Counted from the stretch's first letter, positions 40,625 to 49,577 are shown. The stretch: 58,247 nt of DNA from Streptomyces sp. ADI96-02 (GCF_003846185.1 NZ_ML123034.1:5951100-6009346); one strand, 5' to 3'. The notes: generated by a model from the sequence alone, not told the origin. Numbers and translations are program-made.

Positions 40625-41662
40625 ATGCCAGAAACCAGCCGCAGAGGACTGCTGTTCGGCACCGCAGCCGTCTCCGCGGGCGCGCTCCTGACCGCCTGCA
40701 CCAGCAACGAGCCCAAGAACAGCGGACCGGCGGCCGACAGCGCCCCCGCCGCCGACGACAAGCCCGGCGCGCCCGTCACCATCGGCTTCGCCGGTCCGCA
40801 GGCCGACCACGGGTGGCTCAACGCCATCAACGTGAACGCCAAGTCCCGCGCGGAGAAGTACGCGGAGGTGACGCTGGAGATCACCGAGGGCTCCAACGAC
40901 ACCGCCGCCCAGATCGGCCAGGTCAAGACCCTCATCAACAAGAAGGTCGACGTCCTCGTCATCCTTCCCGCCGACGGCAAGGCGCTCACCCAGGTCGGCC
41001 TGGAGGCCATGAGGGCGGGCATCCCCGTCGTCAACCTGGACCGGGTCTTCGCCTCCCCGCAGGCCTACCGCTGCTGGGTCGGCGGCGACAACTACGGCAT
41101 GGGCCTCAACGCCGGCCACTACATCGGCGAGCAGCTCAAGGGCAAGGCCGGCGCCAAGGTCGTCGAACTCGCCGGCGTCGACAGCCTGGAGCTGACCAAG
41201 CAGCGCAGCCAGGGCTTCGCCGACGCGCTGAAGAACTACGCCGACATCGAGCTGGTGGCCCGTCAGGCCGCTGACTTCACCGTGGAGTCCGGCCAGGCGA
41301 AGATGGCCCAACTCCTCCAGGCTCAGAAGCAGTTCGACGCCCTGTGGAACCACGACGACGACCAGGGCGTCGGCGCCCTGCGCGCCATCCAGCAAGCGGG
41401 ACGCGACGAGTTCATCATGGTCGGCGGCGCCGGAGCCAAGTCCGCCATGGACGCCATCAAGGCCGACGACGGCGTTCTCAAGGCCACCGTCCTCTACCCG
41501 CCGACGATGGCCGCCTCCGCCATCGACCTGGCGCGCGCACTGGGCCAGGGCAAGGGCGTCAGCGGACTCTCCGAGACGGAGATCCCGACCTCGCTCACCC
41601 TCTACTCCGCCGTCGTCACCAAGGCGAACGTCGACCAGTACCTGCCGACGGGCTTCAGCTGA
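40625..41662 (+). CDS. Sugar ABC importer, substrate-binding lipoprotein (RbsB type)
   Basis: A 345-residue type I periplasmic binding protein (Peripla_BP_4). The N-terminus has twin Arg 'SRRGLLFGTAAVSAGALLTAC', so it may use the Tat route, and the lipobox LTAC gives a lipid-anchored Cys near 25. Mature residues form two lobes: 'TIGFAGPQADHGWLNAINVNA' and 'VDVLVILPADGKALTQVGLEAMRAGIPVVNLDR' are the usual ligand-pocket strands, with later Asp/Asn/Trp residues in 'CWVGGDNYGMG' and 'ALWNHDDDQG' that should hydrogen-bond to sugar hydroxyls. It gives the importer its specificity. A very stable stem-loop follows the stop, which may raise its mRNA level. Confidence 0.92.
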   Translation: MPETSRRGLLFGTAAVSAGALLTACTSNEPKNSGPAADSAPAADDKPGAPVTIGFAGPQADHGWLNAINVNAKSRAEKYAEVTLEITEGSNDTAAQIGQVKTLINKKVDVLVILPADGKALTQVGLEAMRAGIPVVNLDRVFASPQAYRCWVGGDNYGMGLNAGHYIGEQLKGKAGAKVVELAGVDSLELTKQRSQGFADALKNYADIELVARQAADFTVESGQAKMAQLLQAQKQFDALWNHDDDQGVGALRAIQQAGRDEFIMVGGAGAKSAMDAIKADDGVLKATVLYPPTMAASAIDLARALGQGKGVSGLSETEIPTSLTLYSAVVTKANVDQYLPTGFS

Positions 41663-41671
41663 CCGGGCCGC

Positions 41672-41696
41672 CGGGGGAGCCGGACCGGCTCCCCCG
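41672..41696 (+). terminator. Very stable stem-loop after the binding-protein gene
   Basis: CGGGGGAGCCG-GAC-CGGCTCCCCCG is a perfect 11-bp stem with a 3-nt loop, 10 bp after the stop codon. It may terminate part of the transcript or protect the upstream message, giving excess binding protein over downstream enzymes. Confidence 0.65.
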
Positions 41697-41732
41697 CCCC
41701 GCCACCGAACCACCGACGAGGAGGAAGTCCGC

Positions 41733-42962
41733 ATGGCCCGTAGTCACGAGACCGAAGCGCCGACCGCAGCGCCGCCGCCGCGGCAGGCGAGAGGAACGCT
41801 CGGAGTCGGCATGGTCGGATACGCGTTCATGGGAGCCGCCCACTCACAGGGCTGGCGCACCGCCGGACACGTCTTCGACCTGCCGACGCGACCGGTGCTC
41901 GCCGCAATCTGCGGACGCGACCGTGCGGCCGTCGACACCGCGGCTGCCCGGCACGGCTGGGCCGCCGCCGAGACCGACTGGCGGGCCCTGATCGCCCGGG
42001 ACGACGTGCATCTGATCGACATCTGCACCCCGGGCGACAGCCACGCGGAGATCGCCATCGCCGCCCTGGAAGCGGGCAAGCACGTCCTGTGCGAGAAACC
42101 GCTCGCCAACACCGTGGCCGAGGCCGAGGCGATGGTGCGCGCCGCCGAGGCCGCCGCGGCACGCGGCCAGAGCGCGATCGTGGGCTTCAACTACCGCAAG
42201 GTGCCCGCCATCGCCTACGCCCGGCAGCTCATCGCCCGGGGCAGGCTCGGCGCGCTGCGCCATGTGCGCGCCACCTACCTCCAGGACTGGCTGGTCGACC
42301 CGGCCGCCCCGCTCACCTGGCGGCTCCAGCGCGAACACGCCGGATCGGGAGCGCTCGGCGACCTCGGCGCGCACATCGTCGACCTCGCCCAGTACCTCGC
42401 CGGCGAGCTGCTGACCGGGGTCTCCGCCGTCAGCGAGACCTTCGTGCGCGAGCGCCCGCTGCCCGCCGGAGCATCGAGCGGCCTCTCCGCGAGCCCCGGT
42501 ACGGTCCGGCGCGGCGAGGTCACCGTGGACGACGCCGCCCTGTTCACCGGCCGGCTCGCCTCCGGGGCGCTGGCCTCCTTCGAGGCGACCCGGATGGCAG
42601 CCGGCCGCAAGAACGCCCTGCGGCTGGAGATCAACGGCGAACTCGGCTCGCTCGCCTTCGACCTGGAACGCCTCAACGAACTCTCCTTCCACGACCACAC
42701 CGAACCCGCGCCCACCGCGGGCTTCCGGCGCATCCTGGTGACCGAGCCCGAACACCCCTACCTGGAGGCGTGGTGGCCGCCGGGTCACGCCCTGGGCTAC
42801 GAGCACACCTTCGTCCACCAGGCCCGCGACGTCGTCCGCGCCATCGCCGAAGGCGCCGTGCCCCGGCCCTCGTTCGCCGACGGGCTCCAGGTGCAGCGGG
42901 TGCTCGCCGCCGTGGAGGAGAGCGCCGCGAAGAACTCCGTCCACACCCCGGTCCCGTCGTAG
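41733..42962 (+). CDS. Gfo/Idh/MocA family oxidoreductase
   Basis: A 409-residue NAD(P)-dependent dehydrogenase. The Rossmann loop is 'LGVGMVGYAFMGAAHSQGW' (near 30-48), the family motif 'HVLCEKPLANTVAEAEAM' gives the EKP catalytic Lys, and 'RQLIARGRLGALRHVRATYLQDW' and 'GALGDLGAHIVDLAQYLAGE' (the GxxxDxGxHxxD catalytic motif with the general acid/base His) follow. Such enzymes oxidise or reduce hydroxyls of sugars, sugar acids or inositols; the related 3-dehydrogenases make 3-keto-glycosides. GAGGAGG precedes the ATG. It lies 70 bp after the binding-protein gene, and 127 bp before an isomerase, so it probably handles the imported sugar. Confidence 0.92.
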   Translation: MARSHETEAPTAAPPPRQARGTLGVGMVGYAFMGAAHSQGWRTAGHVFDLPTRPVLAAICGRDRAAVDTAAARHGWAAAETDWRALIARDDVHLIDICTPGDSHAEIAIAALEAGKHVLCEKPLANTVAEAEAMVRAAEAAAARGQSAIVGFNYRKVPAIAYARQLIARGRLGALRHVRATYLQDWLVDPAAPLTWRLQREHAGSGALGDLGAHIVDLAQYLAGELLTGVSAVSETFVRERPLPAGASSGLSASPGTVRRGEVTVDDAALFTGRLASGALASFEATRMAAGRKNALRLEINGELGSLAFDLERLNELSFHDHTEPAPTAGFRRILVTEPEHPYLEAWWPPGHALGYEHTFVHQARDVVRAIAEGAVPRPSFADGLQVQRVLAAVEESAAKNSVHTPVPS

Positions 42963-43089
42963 CAACGCGCCGAGCCCGCCCGCTCCCTCGCCCACGTCCG
43001 TCGCCCCTCACCCCGCGCCTCGCGCCCCACACGCCAACGCACCGGACACGCAGACCGATCCGCCCCGACCGACCAGGAGGCAGCCGCCC

Positions 43090-44094
43090 ATGCCCCGCCC
43101 CTTCACCCTGTTCACCGGCCAGTGGGCCGACCTTCCGCTGGAGGAGGTCTGCCGCCACGCCCGCGACTTCGGCTACGACGGACTCGAACTCGCCTGCTGG
43201 GGAGACCACTTCGAGGTCGACAAGGCCCTCGCCGAGCCCGGGTACCTGGACGGCAGGCGCCGACTGCTCGACAGGTACGGGCTGAAGTGCTTCGCCGTCT
43301 CCAACCACCTGGTCGGCCAGGCCGTGTGCGACCACCCGATCGACGAACGCCACCAGGGCATCCTGCCGGCCCGCATCTGGGGCGACGGCGAACCCGAGGG
43401 CGTCCGGCGGCGGGCGGCGGCCGAGATCGCCGATACCGCGCGCGCCGCCGCCGCCTTCGGGGTCGACACGGTCGTCGGATTCACCGGCTCCTCCATCTGG
43501 CACCTGGTCGCCATGTTCCCGCCGGTCCCGCCGCACATGATCGAACGGGGCTACGAGGACTTCGCCGAGCGCTGGAACCCGATCCTGGACGTCTTCGACG
43601 CCGAGGGCGTGCGCTTCGCCCACGAGGTCCACCCGAGTGAGATCGCGTACGACTACTGGACGACCAAGCGTGCTCTGGAAGCGGTCGGCGACCGGCCCGC
43701 GTTCGGGCTGAACTTCGACCCGAGCCACTTCGTCTGGCAGGACCTGGACCCGGTCAACTTCCTCTACGACTTCCGGGACCGGATCTACCACGTGGACTGC
43801 AAGGAGGCCCGCAAGCGGCTCGACGGCCGCAACGGCCGCCTCGGCTCGCACCTGCCCTGGGGCGACCCCCGGCGCGGCTGGGACTTCGTCTCCGCCGGCC
43901 ACGGAGACGTGCCCTGGGAGGACGTCTTCCGGATGCTCCGCTCCATCGGGTACGAGGGGCCCGTCTCCGTCGAGTGGGAGGACGCCGGCATGGACCGGCT
44001 GACCGGTGCGCCGGAAGCGCTTGCCCAGTTGAAGCGGTTCGACTTCGACCCGCCCTCGGCCTCCTTCGACGCGGCCTTCGGCGGCGGCGCGTAG
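43090..44094 (+). CDS. Sugar phosphate isomerase/epimerase-like TIM barrel
   Basis: A 334-residue xylose-isomerase-like TIM-barrel protein. Metal-binding positions are visible: 'FAHEVHPSEIAYD' (Glu), 'FGLNFDPSHFVWQDLDP' (Asp and His), 'YHVDCKEARKR' (Asp/His) and 'SVEWEDAGMDR' (Glu). The family holds isomerases, epimerases, dehydratases and, in some relatives, hydratases or lyases acting on keto-sugars. It directly follows the Gfo/Idh/MocA dehydrogenase and ends just before a strong terminator, so it closes the import operon. AGGAGG lies 9 nt before the ATG. A role downstream of the oxidised sugar is likely; the exact reaction is not. Confidence 0.88.
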   Translation: MPRPFTLFTGQWADLPLEEVCRHARDFGYDGLELACWGDHFEVDKALAEPGYLDGRRRLLDRYGLKCFAVSNHLVGQAVCDHPIDERHQGILPARIWGDGEPEGVRRRAAAEIADTARAAAAFGVDTVVGFTGSSIWHLVAMFPPVPPHMIERGYEDFAERWNPILDVFDAEGVRFAHEVHPSEIAYDYWTTKRALEAVGDRPAFGLNFDPSHFVWQDLDPVNFLYDFRDRIYHVDCKEARKRLDGRNGRLGSHLPWGDPRRGWDFVSAGHGDVPWEDVFRMLRSIGYEGPVSVEWEDAGMDRLTGAPEALAQLKRFDFDPPSASFDAAFGGGA

Positions 44095-44127
44095 CGCGAC
44101 CGCCCAGGGATTGCCGGACAGGCCACA

Positions 44128-44163
44128 GGCCCCCGGGGGTTGCGAGCCCCAGCCCCCGGGGCC
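44128..44163 (+). terminator. Terminator of the sugar import operon
   Basis: GGCCCCCGGGGG (44128) pairs with CCCCCGGGGCC (44153) over 11 bp with one bulged C and a 13-nt loop. It lies 34 bp after the isomerase stop and before a new promoter at 44257. Confidence 0.6.
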
Positions 44164-44185
44164 GCCTCGCGCTGCCCGGGACGCC

Positions 44186-44262
44186 CTTTGTCCTGCGGGA
44201 AGCGGAAGTCGGCCCCAACTGTTGCGCAAGGGCTTTCCGTCCCGGACGAACAGGTCTACCGT
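44186..44262 (+). promoter_or_regulatory. Promoter of the secreted dehydrogenase gene, matching the ROK promoter
   Basis: CTTTGTCCTG (44186), AAGTCGG (44206), TGCGCAA (44223) and the -10 TACCGT (44257) occur in the same order and at exactly the same distances as upstream of the ROK gene. The block between TGCGCAA and the -10 keeps CTT-x-CC and CCGG. TTTCCG, 17 bp before the -10, is a poor -35, so an activator or a special sigma factor may be needed. It is 132 bp before the GTG start. Confidence 0.65.
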
Positions 44263-44393
44263 CTCGCAGGTGTACACGAGTTGACTCGCGTCACCGGGGC
44301 CACGTGCGGCCCCGGCGACACACGCGCGGCAGTCCCCGCGCGGCACGGCACGCACCAACCGCCCGTACAACCGGCACTCTCCGGAGGACCTTC

Positions 44394-47300
44394 GTGCACC
44401 GAACCAGAAAGCGGCTCCGCGCCAGAGCCCGCGTCCGCAAGTCCCTCGCGCTGTTCACCGGCGCCCTCCTCGCCGCCGCCACCCTCACCCTGGGCTCCGC
44501 ACCCGGCGCGGTCGCCCACCCCGGCCATCCCGGCCACGAGGAGCCCGCGGCCGAGGACTTCCAGCAGGTCACCCTCGCCAAGGGCGCGGCGGAGACCGGC
44601 GAGCCCATGTCGCTCGCCGTCCTGCCCGACCGGAGCGTGCTGCACACCTCGCGCAACGGCGAGCTGCGGATCACCGACAGCGCCGGAAACACCCGCATCT
44701 CCGGAGCCGTCCCCGTGTACACGCACGACGAGGAAGGTCTCCAAGGAGTGGGAGTCGACCCGGACTTCGCCGAGAACCGGGCCGTCTACCTCTTCTACGC
44801 GCCCCCGCTGGACACCCCGCCCGGGGATGCGCCCGAGACCGGGACCGCCGCCGACTTCGCGAAGTTCGACGGAGTCAACCGCCTCTCCCGCTTCGTGCTG
44901 AACGAGGACGGCACCCTCGACACGGCCAGCGAGAAGAAGGTCCTGGACGTCCCCACCTCGCGCGGCACCTGCTGCCACGTCGGCGGCGACATCGACTTCG
45001 ACGCCGAGGGGAACCTCTACATCTCCACCGGCGACGACACCAACCCCTTCGCCTCCGACGGCTTCACGCCGATCGACGAACGCCCCGACCGAAACCCGGC
45101 GTTCGACGCCCGCCGCACCTCGGGCAACACCAACGACCTGCGCGGCAAGATCCTGCGCGTCAAGGTCGCCGATGACGGCTCGTACACCGTCCCCGAGGGG
45201 AACCTCTTCGCGCCCGGGACGGACAGGACGCGCCCCGAGATCTACGCGATGGGCTTCCGCAACCCCTTCCGCTTCTCCGTGGACCAGGCCACCGGGGTCC
45301 TGTACGTCGGTGACTACGGACCCGACGCGGGCGCGGCCGATCCGAAGCGCGGGCCGGCCGGGCAGGTCGAGTTCGCCCGGATCACGAAGGCCGGCAACTT
45401 CGGCTGGCCCTTCTGCACCGGAGCCAACCAGCCCTTCGTCGACTACGACTTCGCCACCAGGACCTCCGGCGAGACCTTCGACTGCGGCGCGCCGAGGAAC
45501 GAGTCGCCGCACAATACCGGACTCGTCGACCTGCCGCCCGCCGAAGCCGCCTGGATCCCGTACGACGGCGAGTCGGTCCCCGAGTTCGGCACCGGCTCCG
45601 AGTCCCCGATGGGCGGCCCCGTCTACCGCTACGACGCCGGCCTCGACTCCCCGGTCAAGTTCCCCGAGTCCTACGACGGCGACTTCTTCGCCGGCGAGTT
45701 CGGCCGCCAGTGGATCAAGCGCGTCGAGCAGGACGCGGACGGCGCCGTCCAGTCCGTCAACGACGTGCCGTGGTCCGGCACCCAGATCATGGACATGGCC
45801 TTCGGCCCGGACGGGGCGCTGTACGTCCTCGACTACGGCCTCGCCTGGTTCGGCGGCGACGAGAACTCCGCCCTCTACCGCATCGAGAACGCCACCGGCG
45901 GGCGCTCGCCCATCGCCGAGGCGTCCGCGAACAGGACGTCCGGCACCGGGCCGCTGAAGGTGAGGTTCTCCTCGGCCGGCACCTCGGACGGCGACGGCGA
46001 CCCGCTCACCTACGCGTGGGACTTCGGCGACGGCGGCACCTCGACCGCGGCGGACCCGGCGTACACGTACAAGAAGAACGGCACCTACACCGCCACGCTC
46101 ACCGTCGCGGACCCGACCGGGCGCACCGGCTCCGCGAGCGTCCACGTGACCGTCGGCAACACCGCCCCCACCGTCGAACTGGTCCTGCCCCAGGACGGTC
46201 AGCTCTTCGCGTTCGGCGACTCCGTGCCGTTCAAGGTGAACGTCAGCGACCCGGAGGACGGGACCGTCGACTGCTCCAGGGTCGAGGTCAAGTTCACCCT
46301 GGGCCACGACAGCCACGGACACGACATCACCACCGAACACGGGTGCGAAGGCACCATCAAGACCGCCATGGAAGGCGGCCACGACCCCAACGCCAACATC
46401 TACGGTGGCATCTCGGCCTCGTACACCGACAACGGCGGCGGCGGCCAGGCCCAGCTGGCCGGACGCGACCAGTCCCGGCTCCAGCCCGAGCACCGCCAGG
46501 CCGAGCACTTCGACGATTCCTCCGGCATCACCACCCCCGGCAAGCCGACCGCGAACGGCGGCAAGACGGTCGGGGACATCCACAACGACGACTGGATCTC
46601 CTTCGACACCTACGTCCTCGGCGGCGCCACCAAGCTGACCGCCCGCATCTCCTCGGCCGGCTCCGGCGGCTTCCTGGAGATCCGCGCCGGATCCCCGACC
46701 GGGAAGATCCTCGGCTCCGGACCCATACCGGTGACCGGCGGCTGGGACGCCTTCCAGGACATCGACATCCCGCTGAGAGGCGCACCGAAGAAGGCCACGG
46801 ACCTCTATCTGGTCTTCAAGGGCGGCGACGGGCCCCTCTTCGACGTCGACGACTTCGAGCTGTCCGACAGCCCGCCCGACAGGACCGCCAAGCGCGTCCT
46901 GGTCTTCTCCAGGACCGCCGGCTTCCGCCACGACTCGATCCCCGCCGGCGTCGCCGCACTCAAGGAGATCGGCAAGGAGACCGGCATCACGGTCGACTCC
47001 ACCGAGTCCGCCGCCCAGTTCACCACCAGCAACCTGGCCCGCTACGACGCCGTCGCGTTCCTCTCCACCACCGGGGACGTCCTCGACGCCGACCAGCAGA
47101 AGGCGTTCGAGAACTACGTCGCCACCGGCGGCGGTTACGTCGGCATCCACGCGGCGGCCGACACCGAGTACGACTGGGAGTTCTACGGCGGCCTGGTCGG
47201 CGCCTACTTCGACTCGCACCCGCGGATCCAGCCAGCCACCGTCCGCGTCGAGGACCGCGACCACCCCGCCACCGCCCACCTGGGCGAGGAGTGGCAGCGT

Positions 47301-48113
47301 ACCGACGAGTGGTACAACTACCGCACCAACCCCCGGGACAAGGGCAAGGTTCTCGCCACTCTGGACGAGACGACCTACACCGGCGGGAACATGAAGGGCG
47401 ATCACCCGATCTCCTGGTGCCAGACCTACCAGGGCGGCCGTTCCTTCTACACCGGCCTCGGCCACACCAAGGAGTCCTACGCCGAGCCGGCCTTCCGGCA
47501 GCACGTGCTGGGCGGCCTGCGTTACGCGACCGGACAGGTCAAGGCCGACTGCGCACCCGACGGCGACTACCGGCCGATCTTCAACGGCAGGACGCTGGAG
47601 GGCTGGAAGCAGGCGGGCCCGGGGAAGTTCTCCGTCAAGGACGGCGCCCTGCACTCCGAGGGCGGCATGGGGCTGCTCACCTACCAGGCAAAGGAACTGA
47701 AGTCCTACTCGCTCAAGCTCGACTGGAGGATGGCGGGCGACGACAACTCCGGAGTCTTCATCGGCTTCCCCTCATCCGACGACCCCTGGTCCGCGGTGAA
47801 CAACGGCTACGAGATCCAGATCGACGCCACCGACGCCCCCGACCGCACCACGGGCGCCGTCTACACCTTCACATCTGCCGACGTCAAAGCCCGTGACCGC
47901 GTCCTCAGACCGCCCGGCCAGTGGAACAGCTACGAGATCAGGGTCCAGGGCGAACGGGTGCGGGTCTTCCTCAACGGAGTGAAGATCAACGACTTCACCA
48001 ACACCGACCCGGCCCGCAGCCTGAAGGACGGCTACATCGGACTCCAGAACCACGGAGCCGACGACCAGGTGTCCTTCCGCGACATCCAACTGAAGGAGCT
48101 GCCCTCCACGTAG
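44394..48113 (+). CDS. Secreted multidomain protein: sorbosone-dehydrogenase-like propeller, PKD, CBM6-like, ThuA and DUF1080 domains
   Basis: A 1239-residue exported protein. After a signal peptide of about 40 residues come: a glucose/sorbosone dehydrogenase-like propeller (about 57-500: 'GLQGVGVDPDFAENRAVYLFY', 'GDIDFDAEGNLYISTGDD', 'IYAMGFRNPFRFSVD'); a PKD domain (about 505-590: 'YAWDFGDGGTSTAADPAYTY'); a link and CBM6-like sandwich (about 700-823: 'QAEHFDDSSG', 'NDDWISFDTYVL'); a ThuA domain (about 833-1057: 'GFRHDSIPAGVAAL', 'GGGYVGIHAAADTEYDW'); and a DUF1080/3-keto-disaccharide hydrolase domain (about 1060-1238: 'IFNGRTLEGW', 'NNGYEIQIDAT', 'GYIGLQNHG'). It probably binds a glycan and oxidises and cleaves it outside the cell. 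GTG follows GGAGG by 6 nt. Confidence 0.88.
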   Translation: MHRTRKRLRARARVRKSLALFTGALLAAATLTLGSAPGAVAHPGHPGHEEPAAEDFQQVTLAKGAAETGEPMSLAVLPDRSVLHTSRNGELRITDSAGNTRISGAVPVYTHDEEGLQGVGVDPDFAENRAVYLFYAPPLDTPPGDAPETGTAADFAKFDGVNRLSRFVLNEDGTLDTASEKKVLDVPTSRGTCCHVGGDIDFDAEGNLYISTGDDTNPFASDGFTPIDERPDRNPAFDARRTSGNTNDLRGKILRVKVADDGSYTVPEGNLFAPGTDRTRPEIYAMGFRNPFRFSVDQATGVLYVGDYGPDAGAADPKRGPAGQVEFARITKAGNFGWPFCTGANQPFVDYDFATRTSGETFDCGAPRNESPHNTGLVDLPPAEAAWIPYDGESVPEFGTGSESPMGGPVYRYDAGLDSPVKFPESYDGDFFAGEFGRQWIKRVEQDADGAVQSVNDVPWSGTQIMDMAFGPDGALYVLDYGLAWFGGDENSALYRIENATGGRSPIAEASANRTSGTGPLKVRFSSAGTSDGDGDPLTYAWDFGDGGTSTAADPAYTYKKNGTYTATLTVADPTGRTGSASVHVTVGNTAPTVELVLPQDGQLFAFGDSVPFKVNVSDPEDGTVDCSRVEVKFTLGHDSHGHDITTEHGCEGTIKTAMEGGHDPNANIYGGISASYTDNGGGGQAQLAGRDQSRLQPEHRQAEHFDDSSGITTPGKPTANGGKTVGDIHNDDWISFDTYVLGGATKLTARISSAGSGGFLEIRAGSPTGKILGSGPIPVTGGWDAFQDIDIPLRGAPKKATDLYLVFKGGDGPLFDVDDFELSDSPPDRTAKRVLVFSRTAGFRHDSIPAGVAALKEIGKETGITVDSTESAAQFTTSNLARYDAVAFLSTTGDVLDADQQKAFENYVATGGGYVGIHAAADTEYDWEFYGGLVGAYFDSHPRIQPATVRVEDRDHPATAHLGEEWQRTDEWYNYRTNPRDKGKVLATLDETTYTGGNMKGDHPISWCQTYQGGRSFYTGLGHTKESYAEPAFRQHVLGGLRYATGQVKADCAPDGDYRPIFNGRTLEGWKQAGPGKFSVKDGALHSEGGMGLLTYQAKELKSYSLKLDWRMAGDDNSGVFIGFPSSDDPWSAVNNGYEIQIDATDAPDRTTGAVYTFTSADVKARDRVLRPPGQWNSYEIRVQGERVRVFLNGVKINDFTNTDPARSLKDGYIGLQNHGADDQVSFRDIQLKELPST

Positions 48114-48129
48114 GGCGGACACCTCTGCC

Positions 48130-48172
48130 GACGACGGGCGGGGGAGGAGCGCCACCGCCCCCGCCCGTCGTC
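48130..48172 (+). terminator. Perfect 15-bp stem-loop before the ebo-like cluster
   Basis: GACGACGGGCGGGGG (48130) and CCCCCGCCCGTCGTC (48158) pair without mismatch around a 13-nt loop. It begins 17 bp after the stop of the secreted protein and ends 33 bp before the cyclase start. It should stop most transcription, unless read-through is controlled; no clear promoter follows it. Confidence 0.7.
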
Positions 48173-48204
48173 CTCCACCTCTTCATCTCCCAGGGAGGCA
48201 GCCC

Positions 48205-49353
48205 GTGACCGCACTTGCCGTTCGTCAAGGTTCTCCGGACGCCCGCGTACGCACCGGAGTCTGGTTCATCGGAGCACGCGGCTCCGTCGCCACCACCGCC
48301 ACGGCGGGATGCGCCGCCATCGCGGCCGGCCTCCACCCGCCGAGCGGCATGGCCACCGAGACGCCGCCCTTCGCCCGCAGCGGCCTGCCGCCCCTGGCCT
48401 CTCTCGTGTTCGGCGGCCACGACATCCTCGACTGCCCGCTCGCCAAGCGCGCCGAGGCACTGGCCGAGGGCGGCGTCCTGCCGCACGGCCTGCCCGCCGC
48501 CGTGCGCGCCGAACTCGACGCGGCCGACGCCGAGATCCGGCCCGGCGGACCCCTCCCCGGCGACGCCCGCACCGACGAAGAGCTCATCACCGCGTTCGCC
48601 GCCGACCTCGCCGGCTTCACCCGCCGCCACGAACTGGCCCGCACCGTCGTCGTCAACGTCTCCTCCACCGAACCGGCCCCCGGGCCCGACGACCCGCGAC
48701 TGCCCGCCAGTTCGCTCTACGCCGCCGCCGCGCTGCGGGCCGGCTGCCCCTATGTCGATTTCACCCCCTCCACCGGCCTGCGCAGCCCCGCCCTCGCGGA
48801 AGCCGTCGCCTCCTGCGGTCTTCCCCACGCCGGACGCGACGGCAAGACCGGCCAGACGCTGCTCCGTTCCGTCCTCGCCCCGATGTTCGTCCAGCGCGCC
48901 CTGCCCGTACGGGCCTGGTCCGGTACGAACCTGCTCGGCGGCGGCGACGGGGCCGCGCTGGCCGATCCCGCTGCCGCCGCCGCCAAGAACGCCGGCAAGG
49001 AACGCGTCCTGGCCGACACCTTCGGCGCCGCACCCGAGGGCGAGGTCCACATCGACGACGTACCGGCGATGGGGGACTGGAAGACGGCCTGGGACCACAT
49101 CGCCTTCGACGGCTTCCTCGGCTCCCGGATGATCCTCCAGACCATCTGGCAGGGCTGCGACTCCGCCCTGGCGGCCCCGCTGGTCCTGGACCTGGCCCGG
49201 CTGCTCGCCCGCGCCCACGAAACCGGCCTCAGCGGGCCCCGGCCCGAGCTGGGCTTCTACTTCAAGGACCCGGACGGCGGAGGCTCGGCGGCGCTCGCCG
49301 ATCAGTACGCCGACCTGCTGGCCTTCGCCGAGCGGCTGCGGGGCGAGGCGTGA
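48205..49353 (+). CDS. Inositol-3-phosphate-synthase-like cyclase
   Basis: A 382-residue protein of the myo-inositol-1-phosphate synthase family. The NAD-binding turn is 'VWFIGARGSVATTATAGCAAI'; 'VVVNVSSTEPAPGP', 'CPYVDFTPSTGLRSPAL', 'DGKTGQTLLRSVLAPMFVQRAL' (catalytic Lys region) and 'WSGTNLLGGGDGAALADP' follow the family order. True synthases turn glucose 6-phosphate into inositol phosphate by oxidation, aldol ring closure and reduction. This one is a divergent branch, so its substrate may be another sugar phosphate. GGGAGG precedes the GTG. It opens the ebo-like cluster, where other bacteria have a dehydroquinate-synthase-like cyclase (EboD), and it may supply the carbocycle for that pathway. 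Confidence 0.85.
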   Translation: MTALAVRQGSPDARVRTGVWFIGARGSVATTATAGCAAIAAGLHPPSGMATETPPFARSGLPPLASLVFGGHDILDCPLAKRAEALAEGGVLPHGLPAAVRAELDAADAEIRPGGPLPGDARTDEELITAFAADLAGFTRRHELARTVVVNVSSTEPAPGPDDPRLPASSLYAAAALRAGCPYVDFTPSTGLRSPALAEAVASCGLPHAGRDGKTGQTLLRSVLAPMFVQRALPVRAWSGTNLLGGGDGAALADPAAAAAKNAGKERVLADTFGAAPEGEVHIDDVPAMGDWKTAWDHIAFDGFLGSRMILQTIWQGCDSALAAPLVLDLARLLARAHETGLSGPRPELGFYFKDPDGGGSAALADQYADLLAFAERLRGEA

Positions 49354-49577
49354 GGTGGCGGCTGCCGGACCTGCCGGCGGCGCTGCGCACCGCTCCGGCG
49401 GGGCGGCTGAACGGTCCCGCCGGACTGCGGACCCCACCGGCCGCGGCGATCCGGTCGGCGGCGGCGGGCCGCGGGCGGCGGAGGGCCGCCCACGATGACG
49501 GCCTGTCCGGTACGGGTGGGACTGCGCCCGCACCGGACAGGCGCGCGCCCCGGCCCGAGGCCGGAAGGCGCGGCGGG

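Noticed and set aside
44256..47654. A minus-strand open frame of over 1100 codons antisense to the secreted multidomain gene
   Set aside because: Same reason: the plus strand encodes five recognisable domains in order; the antisense frame has repetitive Gly/Val/Asp composition only.
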